Below are positions 43,357 to 55,000 of a stretch of 64,000 bases of DNA, piece by piece. The first letter of the stretch is position 1. Every line of letters begins with the position of its first letter. Where the stretch lies: positions 42,310,092 through 42,374,091 of the forward strand of contig NC_054741.1 in NCBI RefSeq assembly GCF_018143015.1, in the 5' to 3' direction. Origin of the DNA: Lytechinus variegatus (taxonomy: Eukaryota; Echinodermata; Echinoidea; Temnopleuroida; Toxopneustidae). Below the pieces are notes generated by a model. The model was not told the origin of the DNA and did not search any database. It saw only the letters and a list, made by a program, of their open reading frames with translations. The translations under genes and the position numbers were made by a program.

Positions 43357-45290
43357 TTATGGGGAAAATTCACTTGTTAAAAACATATATGGTTGTATGC
43401 TGAGGTTGAAAAGATCACATTTGAGTTTTTATGGTCAGGAAAAGATAGGATAAAGAGAATTATAATGTACCAGGATTACTCACAAGGAGGTTAAAACATG
43501 ATGAATTTTAAGTAGTTTGTATAGTCTCAACGCTTAATGTGGCTTAAACAATTACTTTAAGGAGATCGGGATGCAGGACGGAAGTTGTATTTTGATTTTT
43601 GTTTTTGATCAGTTGGGGAGACATTTCTTTTCTATGTGACATTGACAATTCAAAATTAAATATGAAAATACCCCCATTTTATTCAGAAATGATGAAGGCT
43701 CGGTAAGACTTAAGGAAATATTGTTATTCTAAAGAGGGAGTTAACCCTATCATATTCAATAATCAAAATATTTGTGTAAGAGGTAAAACAATTTTTAACG
43801 ATCTTTTCAATAAAGGAATATTTATCATGTATCAAATTTTTAATAATGGTCACATGAAGCCTGTGATTTTTTTCAAAATCTTGGTATTACTGCAAATCAA
43901 CTTCTCCAAATATTGTGCATGCTATACCAACTAGTTGGAAAATTTGAATAGTTCAATAAAGTTTTTAAAAAATTGATTGCATGGACTTTGGAATAAGTAC
44001 GAATATTGGAATACAGGAAACAACTTTTGAGGTATTTACATATAAAACAATTCATAACTTGTTTATTACCAATCTACAAGAATTATACAAATTAACACTC
44101 AAGGATGGTCACAGTGATTTTAATTTTACTGATGTAAAAATCTGTAAATTATTTAGATATATCAAGAGTACAACTCTCATAAGAAAACAAAGGGGATTTT
44201 GGTTTATGCTTTTACACCGGGCAAAATATACAAAAGAACATTTGATGAGATTTGGTTTTGTGGAATTACTGCTCGTTTTGTTGTACAAAAACTGAATTTT
44301 ATTTTCATATACTCATGGATTGCATGAAAGCTAAACCTCTCTGGCAATTTTGTATTGATCATTTTTGTTCAGTTGAATTAAGAACTTTGAATTAGAGGGA
44401 TATATTCTTAGGATTACCTGGAAATTTGTATAGAATTAAATGAGACAATTTTGTTATTCTCTTTTTATCAAAAATGCAATTTTTAATTCCAGAGCTGAAG
44501 GCCGGGTACCCTCATTCATAAAAATACCAAAATATATTACGGGTTGTATAGAGAAAGAAAGTCGCCTGGCAATGAAGTCAGGCAAGTTAAGTTTACATTT
44601 ACAGAAATGGGATGAACTGAAGGTGAAATGAGATTTGAATGTAAACAGGTGGGATGTGTCTATCCTGGGGCGAGTATGAATCCTGGCGTGAATGTTAATA
44701 ATTTTTTCTTTCTTTTTACTAGTTCTTTTCTATTAACCCTTCTCTTGTATCAATATGATTTGCAGGTTCTTTTCTTTCTGTATCTTATTTTGCAAAAAAA
44801 TTAAACTTTCATATGCAGATTTGTATATATTATGTTTGTTTACGTATGCATGCGGGTGTAGGTGGGTGTGTGTATGTGTGTATAATTATGTAAAGGTATT
44901 TTTGAGCTTGATATAAAATGGGGTGCAATGATAATACATGTTGATTTCTGTTTTCCTGCAAATCATTCAGTCATTCAATATTAACTATTATTAAAATACA
45001 TAGAGGGTTTGGGGCTCAGTTTAGTTAGTTTGTTTGGGTTGTTTTTAGATATAAAAGTATATATTTTTTTTAAGGAATTTTCATTCCATCCTTATTTGCT
45101 TCAGTTTTTGGTAAATATTTTTTTGCATATCCTTGTTGATGTAAATTGAAGATTTGTATTTATCTTTATTTGCTTCAGTTAATGGTAAATATTATTTCGC
45201 ATATCCTTGTTGATATAAAATGAAGATTTGTATTTTTTGTATTTACCTTGAGTTTAAGTAATCCATTTGAATGTAATCCTTAATAAAAAA
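43357..45290 (+). pseudogene. L1/Tx1-type LINE C-terminal region and 3' UTR
   Basis: GKIHLLKTYMVVC follows the L2 insertion directly. IPPFYSEMMKA (near 43670), FNNQNICVRGKTIFNDLFNKG (near 43760; frame intact) and the 104-codon frame at 43981-44295 (TYKTIHNLFI, FWFMLLHRAKYTKEHLMRFG) are ordered C-terminal features of L1/Tx1 proteins. After 44640 an AT-rich 3' UTR contains a duplicated phrase (TATTTGCTTCAGTT at about 45093 and 45168) and ends in an A-rich tail. Confidence 0.75.
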
Positions 45291-46037
45291 AAATGTTGAA
45301 AAAAGTGTGTGTGTGGTAGTTATTAACACTATTTGAAACAATGACACTAAAAATACTAAAATAGTATATACATAAATTGGAAATGCTCCTGATTTTGCAG
45401 ATTGGGTTATACACAGTCATACAGAGAAATAGCAAAATTTCAGTGACATGTGTAAACGAAATCTTAAATTGGTATCAAAATGTGCGGGAAGGATCATAGA
45501 AAAGTCATGAAATTTTGTTTCAAAACATGGAGGCGTTCGGAAGTACCAAAAGAAAATTTGATGGGGGGGGCACCATTAGGAATAATCTCCATTTTTGGAA
45601 GCCATCTTGGATTATTTGACACACCAGACCACTGGCTGTTCTTATGTACTTCTACTCTGAAACCAATGAATAGAAACCAAATTAAAGCCACTTAATAGAT
45701 GAATTGTGGATTTTTTGCCTAGGGCAGCCATTTTGGACACCATCTTGGATTTTCCAGGTACCATGGAGTGCTTTTATTCACTCTTACTTATATCAATGAA
45801 TTCTTTTACCAATGGACCATGGAACATGAACCGAAATAGGATTCTTAGGTGGATAATGAGTGAGTTATATCAATTTCCAGTGAATGGTGGCCACCTTGGA
45901 AATAACTTATTTCCCAGATGCGGATTTGGGTAGCTTTTAAGTATGTTATTCCTGAGGTCAAATACTGACACAAACAGTTGAAAAACCTTTTGTTGCAATT
46001 TGTTGCGGGTCAAACCATATATTGACCCGTCTATTGG
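45291..46037. repeat. Family E units and unassigned intron sequence
   Basis: 45590-45935 carries GAAGCCATCTTGGATT, GGCAGCCATTTTGGACACC and GGTGGCCACCTTGG phrases of family E. Frames at 45480-45933 are rejected as repeat-derived. Confidence 0.6.
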
Positions 46038-46042
46038 GGTCA

Positions 46043-46205
46043 CACTTTGTAATTCCGAAGGTTCTTTATTCCGAAGGTTCGTTAATCCGAAAAGAAAATA
46101 AGGTTCGTTAATACAAAGATGCAATAAGGATCATAATTTCAAAGTTTCGTTAATCCGAAAACATAATAAGGTCCTTTATTCCAAAGGTTCGTTAATCTGA
46201 AAAAT
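46043..46205. repeat. TTCGTTAATCCGAA subrepeats, left end of composite element
   Basis: About seven imperfect units of GGTTCGTTAATCCGAA / GGTTCTTTATTCCGAA spaced 15-35 bp. The mirror set is at 54790-55000. Confidence 0.8.
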
Positions 46206-47029
46206 GAAAACTGGGAAAGCAGAGGCAGAGGCAAGTAGCGAGGGGGGGGGAGAGAAACAACGTTGCTGTTCACTTGTTATGAGGATGGGAAGGCAAGGGC
46301 GCCTAAACAAATTTTCGTTTGGGGGGGGCAAATCCAAAAATGACACTCGTATGTCAAAATGGGCACTTTGGTTATATTTTCACCATGAGGCTATTATCTG
46401 CGTGAAGTCATTTGTGTTTTTTAGTAATTAAGTAGAGAAAAACCTTTTTGAAGTGACTTCTGATCATGGAAAGATGAATATTTAGGCTTTATTTTTTTTG
46501 TAATGAGTGACCGGTTTGGAAAAAAGTTTTTTAAAAAGCTGAAATTGTTAAATTCGTTTTTGCGGTCAATTACTGTTAAAATTGCATTATTACGAGGTGT
46601 TGTGAGCGTGAATCACAAGCTAAAACTTTAAGGCATTTCAATAAGAAATACAATTTTTTTTTAAATCCGAGCAGGTTTCTGCTATGATTAAAAAGATGAG
46701 CATCAAACTAATGAATTAACACGAGTGCAAAACGCGAGCTTAAATATATTGACCTGATAAGGACTGCATTTAGTGACCTCTTTAGGATACATATTTCACT
46801 AATCAAATAATTGAGAGTGCGAAGCGCGAACTGAAAATTTGTAATATTCCAGCCTGAAAACCAATCTAAAATGTGTACTTTAAAGAGTATTTCATTTAAA
46901 CAAGGCAAAACCAACTTGTGTCTGGCCTACTTGTGAAAATGACCAGAAATATCGTGATTTGCGAGAGCACGCAACAGAATTGTATCGAAACTTCGTTATG
47001 AATTGACTGGGATGGTCACACTTGTCATA
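46206..47029. other. No gene recognised
   Basis: Two G-runs (46240-46249, 46321-46328) and AT-rich sequence. The small frames are unsupported. Confidence 0.45.
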
Positions 47030-47530
47030 AGAGCCTTGCACGTAAACTTTAATGTTGATCTGAAAATGACCTTTGACCTTACCATGTGACCTCCGACTGC
47101 AACATAACATGCAGGTCCCCCAAGTCCATCTACCATCCAAGTTTGGTTGAAAAGTGACTTACGGTTGCGAAGTTAGGTGTCATAAGAGTCTTGCATGTAA
47201 ACTTTAACGTTACCATCTGACCTCCCACTGCAGCGTGACATGCAGGTCCCCCAAGTCCATCTATCATCCAAGTTTGGTTGAAAGCGACTTACGGTTGCGA
47301 AGTTAGGTGTCATAAGAGAGTCTTGCATGTAAACTTTAACGTAGACCTGAAAATGACCTTTGACCTTACAATCTGACCTCCGACTGCAGCATGACATGCA
47401 GGTCCCCCAAGTACATCTATCATCCAAGTTTGGTTGAGAGCGACTTACGGTTGTGGAGTTATGCAATGACAGACAGACGGACGACATTAGGATCCCTAAG
47501 TCTCGCCTTCACCTCTGGTGGGCGAGACAA
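47030..47530. repeat. Family B element with about three tandem units
   Basis: Units of about 130-160 bp repeat CATAAGAG...CTTGCATGTAAACTTTAACG, TGACCTTTGACCTTAC, AACATGCAGGTCCCCCAAGT and TTGGTTGAAA. The tail is GACGGACGACATTAGG then CTCGCCTTCACCTCTGGTGG, GCGAGAC and an A-run. This is the fullest B copy. Minus frames at 46892-47487 are repeat artefacts. Confidence 0.75.
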
Positions 47531-47741
47531 AAAGGGCACATATCATTTTGAAAAAAAGGCATTTCCCATTTTGAAATAAGGGCATTTTTTCCTACGAGGA
47601 CTTTTTTTGTGGGGGGGCACTTGCCCCCACCCCCCCCCCCCCCCCGTTTCACCGCCCAATGTTTCAACAATTAAACAATGCGAGCACGATACTTTCTTTG
47701 TTATCTCGTATATAAGAAAATCAACGTAAGTATTTTCATAA
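47531..47741. other. Low-complexity sequence with a 16-C run
   Basis: CCCCCAC followed by about 16 consecutive C (47630-47645). No gene. Confidence 0.5.
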
Positions 47742-47775
47742 TTTACTATCAATAACTGGGATATACTCATTTGAT

Positions 47776-48030
47776 TTGCTAGACCAACACAGATTCAACG
47801 TGAAGGGAGGCATGTCTAGACTAAGAAAAGTCTACGACGATTCCTTGAAAAGAGCCCAAGAAGAAGCGATACTGGGTATCATGGGCTCTCGGCCTAGTGT
47901 CAAAAGGAGAACATCATCACCAACTGAATTGATCGTTTCAACAATCCAGCATGAAATGATGTCTCGAGAAGCTGCCGCAAACAGCTCACGCGACAATACA
48001 ACCAACAGAACAGAGTTAGGAATTGTCTGA
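47776..48030 (+). CDS. Small open frame of unknown function inside the 6.2-kb element
   Basis: 84 codons without a recognised domain. The predicted peptide is hydrophilic with basic clusters (MSRLRKVYDDSLKRAQEEA, RPSVKRRTSSPTE), suggesting a helical, nucleic-acid-associated fragment. It starts directly inside the inverted terminal repeat and ends 80 bp before the nested element at 48112, so its 3' part could continue after 51343. Codon composition is more balanced than the AT-rich surroundings. It may be a remnant of a transposon-encoded protein, or chance. Confidence 0.3.
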   Translation: MLDQHRFNVKGGMSRLRKVYDDSLKRAQEEAILGIMGSRPSVKRRTSSPTELIVSTIQHEMMSREAAANSSRDNTTNRTELGIV

Positions 48031-48479
48031 CGAATGGAAAACAAACACAAGGGTTGAAACAGGGAACCCACATTGTTTGATCAAAAAACCGTTTCAAGAA
48101 CCCAGACACCAGGGCCCGCATTCCATAAACGAGATAAGCATGCTTAAGTCAAAAAATCTAAGCATTTTGTCTTTTTTTCTGTCTAAGATAAAATTCTTAG
48201 CCAAAACGCGTATTCCATAAAGAATTGGCTAAGAATTTTGTCTTAGAATTTGGCTAAGAGGTTTTGCGCAACTAAGACAGATATAGGATGAATGGCTAAG
48301 TAACTTTTCTTAAAAATGCAGATTCTGTATTTCATAAATACAACATGGCTAAGAATTTAGCCCTAACTTTAAGACAGCTGTGAGTTGTCTTAATTGTATT
48401 AGTTTCAAGGTAATTCAGCCAACAAAATTTTAGAATTTATACCTATATTGCATTTCGAGCTCCTGCCTCATTTTTTAAA

Positions 48480-49310
48480 CCGATTTTCATGAAATTTTGA
48501 ACACACATTGGTCTTAAGGTAAGGAGGTGGAAGATGTTTTTCTTTTTCAGAAATTGTGTTGCCATGGTAACAATATATTATGGCCAAAATTTTGCTGTTT
48601 AAAATACTTCATTAATTTTCTACCAATTCTCATGAAAGCTGGCTCACACATTGGATTTGAGGAAAAGATGTGCAAGATACATTTATGCAAGTGTCGGAAA
48701 TTGTGTTGCCATGGTAACGGTATATATTGGCAAAAATTGTGTATAAATCTTGCTGTTCTATTTCCTCAGTTTTTAACAAATTTTCATTAAATGTACGTGG
48801 TACAAACATTAGTCTTGATGTGAAGATGTGCAAAACATATTTTATGCCTACATAAAAAATTGTGTTGCCATGGTAACAAAAAAAATACCAAAAATAAATG
48901 AAAATCTTGTGATTGAATTACTATATCAGTTTTCAACTGGTCTGTTCTCCTAAAACTTGGCATACACATTAGTCTTGAGTTGAAGCTGTCTAAGACATAT
49001 TTTTGCCTGTATCAAAAATCATGTTGCCATGGTAACGAAATATTATTTAACGAAAATCTTGTAGTTCAAACTCCTTCATCTTTTTCAACCGATGCTCATG
49101 AAATTTGGCACACACATCAGTCGAGTTGAAAATGTGCAAGAATATTTTTTGTCTGTATCAGAAATCGTGTTGCCAAGGTAACAACATATTATATAATGAA
49201 ATTAGGTGAAAATCTTGTGGTCTGAAACCCTTTTTAGTTTTCAACCAATTCTTATAAAAGTTGGCTCACACATTGATTTTGAGGTATAGATCTGCAAGAC
49301 ATAGTCATAG
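48480..49310. repeat. Family F tandem array with palindromic X-box in each unit
   Basis: Five to six units of about 150 bp share CACACATTRGTCTTGAG, GATGTGCAAGACATA and TTGTGTTGCCATGGTAACAA. The 14-mer GTTGCCATGGTAAC is perfect at 48558, 48705, 48864 and 49023, with a one-base variant near 49169. Confidence 0.85.
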
Positions 49311-49311
49311 T

Positions 49312-49610
49312 CTATATTGGAAAATTTGTTACGTGAACCAATTTTTCTGTGGCCGGTCGAGACACGTATTTCCCAATAAAACCAATATTTCGCAATTGGT
49401 AGCGAACTGATCTACAAATAAAAGAAATGTGATTAGACATGTGAGAATCAAAAACTATACCGAGATTGCGACAAGAACTTGACAGAATTACAGTGAGGCC
49501 AGAAAATGAGATTGAGTCGATGTGGATTTTACTAAGATGTACCGGTACTTTGGGGCTAAAAAGAAGAAATTCACATTTGGCTGAATTCAACTTATTGCTG
49601 GATCCCTAGC
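49312..49610 (-). pseudogene. LINE reverse transcriptase C-terminal fragment
   Basis: The 92-codon minus frame reads LNSAKCEFLLFSPK-like sequence, then CRNLGIVFDSHMS and YQLRNIGFIGKYVSRPATEK. The pattern is the thumb/tail region of L2/CR1-type RT proteins (LNxxKTE..., LGVxFD, LRxIGxIRKYLS). No catalytic motif remains. It abuts the CTAG-rich tract and is truncated at both ends. Confidence 0.7.
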
Positions 49611-50870
49611 CTGCTTCCTTTTTCAGGCCTAGGGCCTACTGTAAGATGAATAGATCTAGACTAGCCTACATACATTTACTATTTTTTAGAACTAGAATCT
49701 ATATTTTGATAGAGCCTACAAGTCTCTATTTTAGATCTCGACCTATAACTATTAACATCTAGATTGTAGTTCTACTTTTACTAGGCCTAGATCTAGATAG
49801 GGTCTAGCTTTTAGTCTTATTTTTCGTCTAGATCTAGGCCTACGTTAGAGATTATAGATCAAACAGTAGACTAGTCTGACTAGATCAGCCAGTCCTATCG
49901 TTAGGGCTACCGGCTAGGCTAGAAATAGAATCTAGAATGAATAGAAGTATAGCCATAATACTATAGGCTAGGCCACCTAGACCTAAAGTAAATTTTTATA
50001 TAAATGTAGGCCCCAGTCTAGACTGAGCTGTTGGTCTAGGCTTTACTTTAGGCCTGTTTTCTAGAAACCTAGATCTAAACAAACTCCCCAAAATGTATAA
50101 ATTAAAAACTCCAAACAAACATATGGACCTAAAAGAGAAGTAGACCTAGATCTACTTAGAATCTACATAGATATAGATGTCTAGGTCAGGACTAGGCCTA
50201 GAACTAAGTTTAGGCGTAGTTGGCAAGCAATGCATAGCGATAGGCCTAGCAGTAGCACTGTAGACAGGAATAACTGTCGTTTCTGGGAATTCATTTAAAA
50301 GTTTCTGACATTTACTGTCATATCACATTGGTGAGATTAGGGTCTAGTCCAATGTAATGTTGTTAGACTGTCGAGTGTCGTACTCGTAGTTTAGCAGAAA
50401 AACCAAAATACAGTCGGAGACAGAAGCTTTTGGTCTAGGGCTAGATCTAGGCCTAACTCTAAGTCAGATCTATTCTAGTCCTACATGTAAATCTATCCCT
50501 GTCCTAAGTAAGGCTAAGCCAGGCTAAGTCCTGAATGTTGTTCTAGGCCTAGACCAATACTAATATAGGTCTATATGATTTATTAATATAGGCCTACTAT
50601 TATATAGCTTCAGTCTCGGTTGCTCGATCCACTATGGCATGCCACTACTAGACTAACAAAGTTACGTTTTGCAGCCTTCATGAAACTAGGCCTAGTAAAA
50701 AAAGTAAAAAACAATGTTTAATACTCCTGCAAACAGACAAATATTATAGATCTAATTGGGCCTAGGCTAGATCTAGGCCTAATGTTAGACCCAAGACTAG
50801 TCTCAAAAGTTACAAAAGTTTTCCCTTAGGGGGCCTAGGTCTACTGAAACTGAAGTTAGAGTAAAGATGT
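49611..50870. repeat. CTAG-rich cryptic repeat tract (CTAGGCCTAGATCTAG)
   Basis: About 1.25 kb is dominated by CTAG, AGGCCT and AGATCT words, each self-complementary, without a fixed period. It contains no open frame of note. Confidence 0.8.
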
Positions 50871-51343
50871 CGAGAGGAATATATTCAATTTATATTTTGA
50901 CAAACAATACATGAAAAGTAATATTTGGGACTGATACACAAAAAACTGTGCAAGTCACTCGGTTTGGGATTGAAATGTTTTGGTAATTAACAAAATTATA
51001 GATAAGTTGAATTAAAAATTCTTACCATATATGTGTGATGAATGCTCTTCTCTTACTATAATAGTTGTAATTAGTTTCAATAAAATCCAATTTTTTAAGA
51101 AAAAACAACTTTAGTCACATTTTTGCAAGTTTGTTGCAGTGACCTCTGCAGCAATTTATCATTAAGAAGGTCACTGAAGGTCATAGAATTTGAGACTTTG
51201 GCTTAGCCAAATCGCCTGACTTAAGACAAATGTCTTAAAGTTTATAGAATATCGTTAGGAAAGATTTCTTAGACAAGCAAAATGCTAAGACAAATTGCTA
51301 AGACTTAAGCAAAAAGCTTATCTTGTTTATGGAATACGGGCCC

Positions 51344-52700
51344 AGATCTTATTACCAGGGGTTAAGGAATCTGGAGAGAGTTAAGGAACTCCAGTGCAAA
51401 CGGCTGGATTAGGCGTGGAAGTCATGCCTAATCTACGCCAATCCGGGAGCAATGCATAACAATGCAAAACTACGTACTGTAAAAGATTACAGATAAAAGG
51501 AGGGATCTCAACTGATAAACAGAAAGATACCCTGATTACCGACCCAAGAGGGAGTTAGTCAAGCGTCAAGAACGACCGACAGGCACCATGACGGACTAAC
51601 TCATACAAGCTCAACGTTTGAGAAGAAACTCAAGAGTTTGTAAGATTCGGATTGAGGATATTAATCATCCGTAACCGGAGGGATGATATTCGCCAATCGA
51701 AAAACGATGCGACTTTGTTGAAAAAAATCGACAAGAATCATGATCGGAAGACTGAAACTTAAGACTGAAACGGAACAGTAAAGATCGATCAATCCGAGAA
51801 GCCAAAAGTGGGTCTAACGAAAGCCACAGTCGGGTCATCGGCTTAATAAAATTAAGCCAAGCCGCAACAATGCAAACGTATAGAATACAAGATCTCAGAA
51901 GGCGCCCACAAGTCAATCTCTGTCTCAAATGCGTGAGGACAGAACGTCTGCGGAATTCTGATAGAGAGCTGTGGCAGGTGTGTCGAGAAAACGAATGAGT
52001 GCCATTCTGTTAATAAAGAAACTGCCACGGACCTGCTGTCTATGTGGAATAGAACAGTCTGGTCAAAAAGCTCAACTGGGTGTGTTGGAGAAAAAAATGC
52101 GGCTTGCATCATGACATAACATGTGTGATAGACTGAGAGGAACCCGGATCCCATCTCTCCTGTACTAAAAAAGCACCCGCCCGAGGGTGCAGCGCCCCCG
52201 GCGGGAGAGAGGTGGCTTGATTGAAGCCACCATCGGCGTGAGGGCCTATAGGGCAAGGCTGCAATGGGTGTCCGCTGGGCGGAGCAATACCTAGCCGCAG
52301 CAAGCGTACGCCAGAGGTAAGCTGGCGAAAAAATACCTCTGTCATGACCTCACGTTTAAACGACAATCAAGAGATGTCGGTCAAGAAGATGCTCTGAACA
52401 GGCATTGCCAGACGTGATACCTCAACGGGCACGTGGGCGCGGTTCCACGGTTCTACCCTCTTGGGCACGTGGACGCGACTCCACGGTTCCACCCTTCTTT
52501 TTCCCAGGCACTTGGACGCAAGCCACGGTTCCACCCTTTATAGAGCCCTATGCAAAGGGTCTCACTCTCTTGCCCTCATACTCACCGCCGCTGATCACAG
52601 GAACAAATACCAAGTCTGGTTCTCCCCCAGCGGCAGGTTTGGAGTCATCGAGTGATGAGTCGAAAGAGCTCAACTACCTCGTAAGTTCTTAACCTGAAAG
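51344..52700. other. GC-richer segment of unknown nature
   Basis: Base composition differs sharply from the surroundings. Three units of about 35-50 bp (GGCACGTGGACGCGACTCC, CACGGTTCCACCC) occur at 52428-52540, the first two with the E-box CACGTG. Frames exist on both strands (minus 51852-52256; plus 52405-52692), none with a recognised domain. It could be the decayed coding part of the 6.2-kb element. Confidence 0.4.
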
Positions 52701-53741
52701 AACAAAAGGAGGGGCGAGAACAGAGAGGGGCGGTGGGGTGGGTGGACAAGAAAGGTGACAAACCAAGATCCCTTACAGAATTATTAATATTAAAATTAAT
52801 AACTCAGGTAATTGAAAAACCAGGACCAACTTCTTAAACATGAGTTCTGAAAACAAAGTTAAGAAGCTTTTTATTTTTTTATTTTTATTAATTACACGAG
52901 ACATGACGTTAATTAATTAAAACAGAAAACGTCCAAGACGAAGAGCAGGATCTGCTAAGAAAAACAAACAAACACGGTTTCTTCCTTTTTCTTTCTTTTT
53001 TGACAAAAGTAAAAAAAGAAACAAGTAATAGGAGATGATCTGAAAGGAAGGAGAAAAAGCTTACTTCCTTTAAACTGGAAAGCCGAAAACTAATTGGCGA
53101 AACAAAGGACGCTAAAAAGAACAGGGGGGCTTCCCAAAAAAATTTAGAGAAAAAAAAATTAAGACATAAGTCTAAAAAAAAAAAAAAATTCAATACAAAA
53201 TAATCATTAAAATTGATTAATAATTATACAATTGATAATAAATCAATTAATTAATTAATCAATCAATTAATCAATCAAGAAAAAAGATTGATTGAAACAT
53301 AAAGAAAGCAATCAACCGACTCAAAATAAGAACAACAAAGTTGAAAACAAGTTTGAGAACAAAGGACGACGCTCCTGCCTGTCCAGCATAGCCTAAGCAG
53401 TGGAGAGGGAAATAAATTCAATTCAATTCAAGATGAGGCAAAAGAGCAAGTCAAGAATTAAAAGAATTATAAAGAAAAAAGGAGGCATCGCAACAAAGCC
53501 CGCGGCAGGCAGGAGAGTGCGGAGCTACGGGGAAGAGAAGTGAAGGCAACCCGTCTGTGAGAAAACGAAACTGATGGTTCGGAACTCACAAGTTTATTTG
53601 TAGGAAAATGTGAATAAATAAATCGAAAGCTCCGTGCAGAGAATATAAAAGAAATCAATCTAAAGCTGAAAGGCAAGGGATTGAAATAGGCAATAAATAT
53701 AATAAATGTCAAACAACGGACACTTTAGAAAGGCAAAGTGG
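52701..53741. other. No gene recognised; AT-rich with a TTAATCAA microsatellite
   Basis: 53212-53284 is an irregular (AATTAATC)n tract. Frames in poly-purine sequence (52909-53193 minus) are composition artefacts. Confidence 0.5.
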
Positions 53742-54057
53742 GAGTGTACTTAGCTAACGCCTGTTCACAGCGGCAGGCGAAAGTAAAAGAGGAAATGGAA
53801 GCCTATTTGTGTGATGATCTTGGGATGGTGTGTACGTAGGGAGATGCTGCGCGCACTCAGGAAAAATTGTGTACTTTTATTCGGCGTGCAAGTTAATCGT
53901 ATTGAACTAGCAAATCAAATGAGTATATCCAAGTTATTGATAGTGAATAAAAAAAAAGAACATTAAATGTTAAACTGTTATCATTTTAATCATCATTAAC
54001 ATTGTCAACACTAGGGATAACGATCAAGAAATTTTTATTAACATTTATATTCTTTAT

Positions 54058-54410
54058 TAATAATAATAATCCGCTTTTATATAGCGCTTAATCCATCGGA
54101 ACGTTTCTAAGCGCTTTACAGATATATTATTACCCCGGTCATCGGATTCAATCAGTCATTCCCGCACACAATATGTGCACATCCTCCACTCCCTGGGGAG
54201 TATTCCAGTCAGTCGCCTGTGAGGCGCACACAATACTGGACAAGCTACAATGACTTTCACATCCTACCGGGTACCCATTTAGCACCTGGGTCGAGAGTGG
54301 CAAAGTGTGGATTAACGCCTTGCCAAAGGACGCCAGACCGCGGTGGGATACGAACACACGACCCTCTGTTTACAAGGCGAGAGTCAGAACCACTACACCA
54401 CGGCTCCTCC
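54058..54410 (-). mobile_element. tRNA-derived SINE with L2-type tail
   Basis: On the minus strand it begins with a tRNA-like head (GGAGCCGTGGTGTAGTGG with an A box, then GTGTTCGTATCCC as B box), passes through a body containing CACTCTCGACCCAGGTGC and CCTCACAGGCGACTGAC, and ends GCGCTATATAAAAGCGG followed by (ATT)n. The 3' end resembles L2, so an L2-clade LINE probably mobilised it. Frames across it are artefacts. Confidence 0.85.
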
Positions 54411-54759
54411 ACATTATTACCATTTTTATTATGATCATTGTTTGGATTATTATGATCATCATTAGTATTATTTATATTTTTATTATTAGCAGAAGACGTT
54501 ATAAAAAATCACATCCCCTCCAATACAACTCCTATTATTTGGAGGTTACTCACACGCGACCAACACACTTCATCCCCTGCATCATTAAACCATTCGCTTA
54601 GGCAGCCATTGCTCAGAAAAAATCGAAATTAAGCCTCTGCTTCATTCAGGCGCCTATTCTTAATGAAATGCATGCTTTGGCCACAACACACACATGTATC
54701 ATCGTTCGTTATCACTATTATTGCGTAATATCGTGTTATCTTGTAATGACAACTCTGTT

Positions 54760-55000
54760 TTTGTTACCAAATGAATTATTTTCATTTTCGAAAATACAAA
54801 TCTCATATAATTTTCGGAATTACGAACCTCATTTCGTTTTCAGACTGACGAGCCTTCGAATTATGAACCTCAATTTGTTTTCGGACTGACGAACCTTCGG
54901 AATTACAAACCTCATTTCGTTTCCGGATTAACGAACCTTCGGAATTACGAACCTTCAGAATATATAAGCCTTCAAATAACGAAGCTTCAGAATTATGAAT
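54760..55000. repeat. TTCGGAATTACGAACC subrepeats, right end of composite element
   Basis: Seven or so imperfect units such as ACGAACCTTCGGAATTACGA, the reverse-complement set of 46043-46205. Confidence 0.8.

Larger units (their letters stand above)
38325..45290 (+). mobile_element. L1/Tx1-type LINE, decayed and interrupted by three elements
   Basis: Endonuclease pieces are at about 38325-38456 and 39823-40480, the linker at 40480-41149, RT at 42097-42824 and the C-terminal part at 43357-44640. The 3' UTR ends at an A-rich tail (about 45280-45290). Insertions: family D (38457-39822), family A (41150-42096), L2 fragment (42832-43356). Confidence 0.82.
48112..51343. mobile_element. 3.2-kb DNA transposon, ends GGGCCCGTATTCCATAAAC
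   Basis: GGGCCCGCATTCCATAAACG (left) pairs with the right end over at least 60 bp, including AGATAAGC, TTAAGTC and subrepeats of CTAAGACAAA/TTTGTCTTAG. No clear target duplication and no transposase. The interior holds a tandem array (48480-49310), an RT fragment and a CTAG-rich tract. Confidence 0.8.
47742..53947. mobile_element. Inverted-repeat DNA element (6.2 kb) with possible TAA duplication
   Basis: TTTACTATCAATAACTGGG... at the left is the complement of the right end over about 38 bp (through ATACTCATTTGATTTGCTAG). TAA flanks both sides (47739-47741, 53948-53950), as for PIF/Harbinger targets. The interior includes an 84-codon frame at 47776-48030 (DQHRFNVKGGMSRLRKVYDD start), of unknown nature, and a GC-rich 51.4-52.7 kb segment. 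No DDE transposase or Myb-like frame was recognised. Confidence 0.55.

Noticed and set aside
52405..52692. Proline/threonine-rich protein frame
   Set aside because: It spans a short tandem repeat and both strands have alternative frames; no domain supports it.
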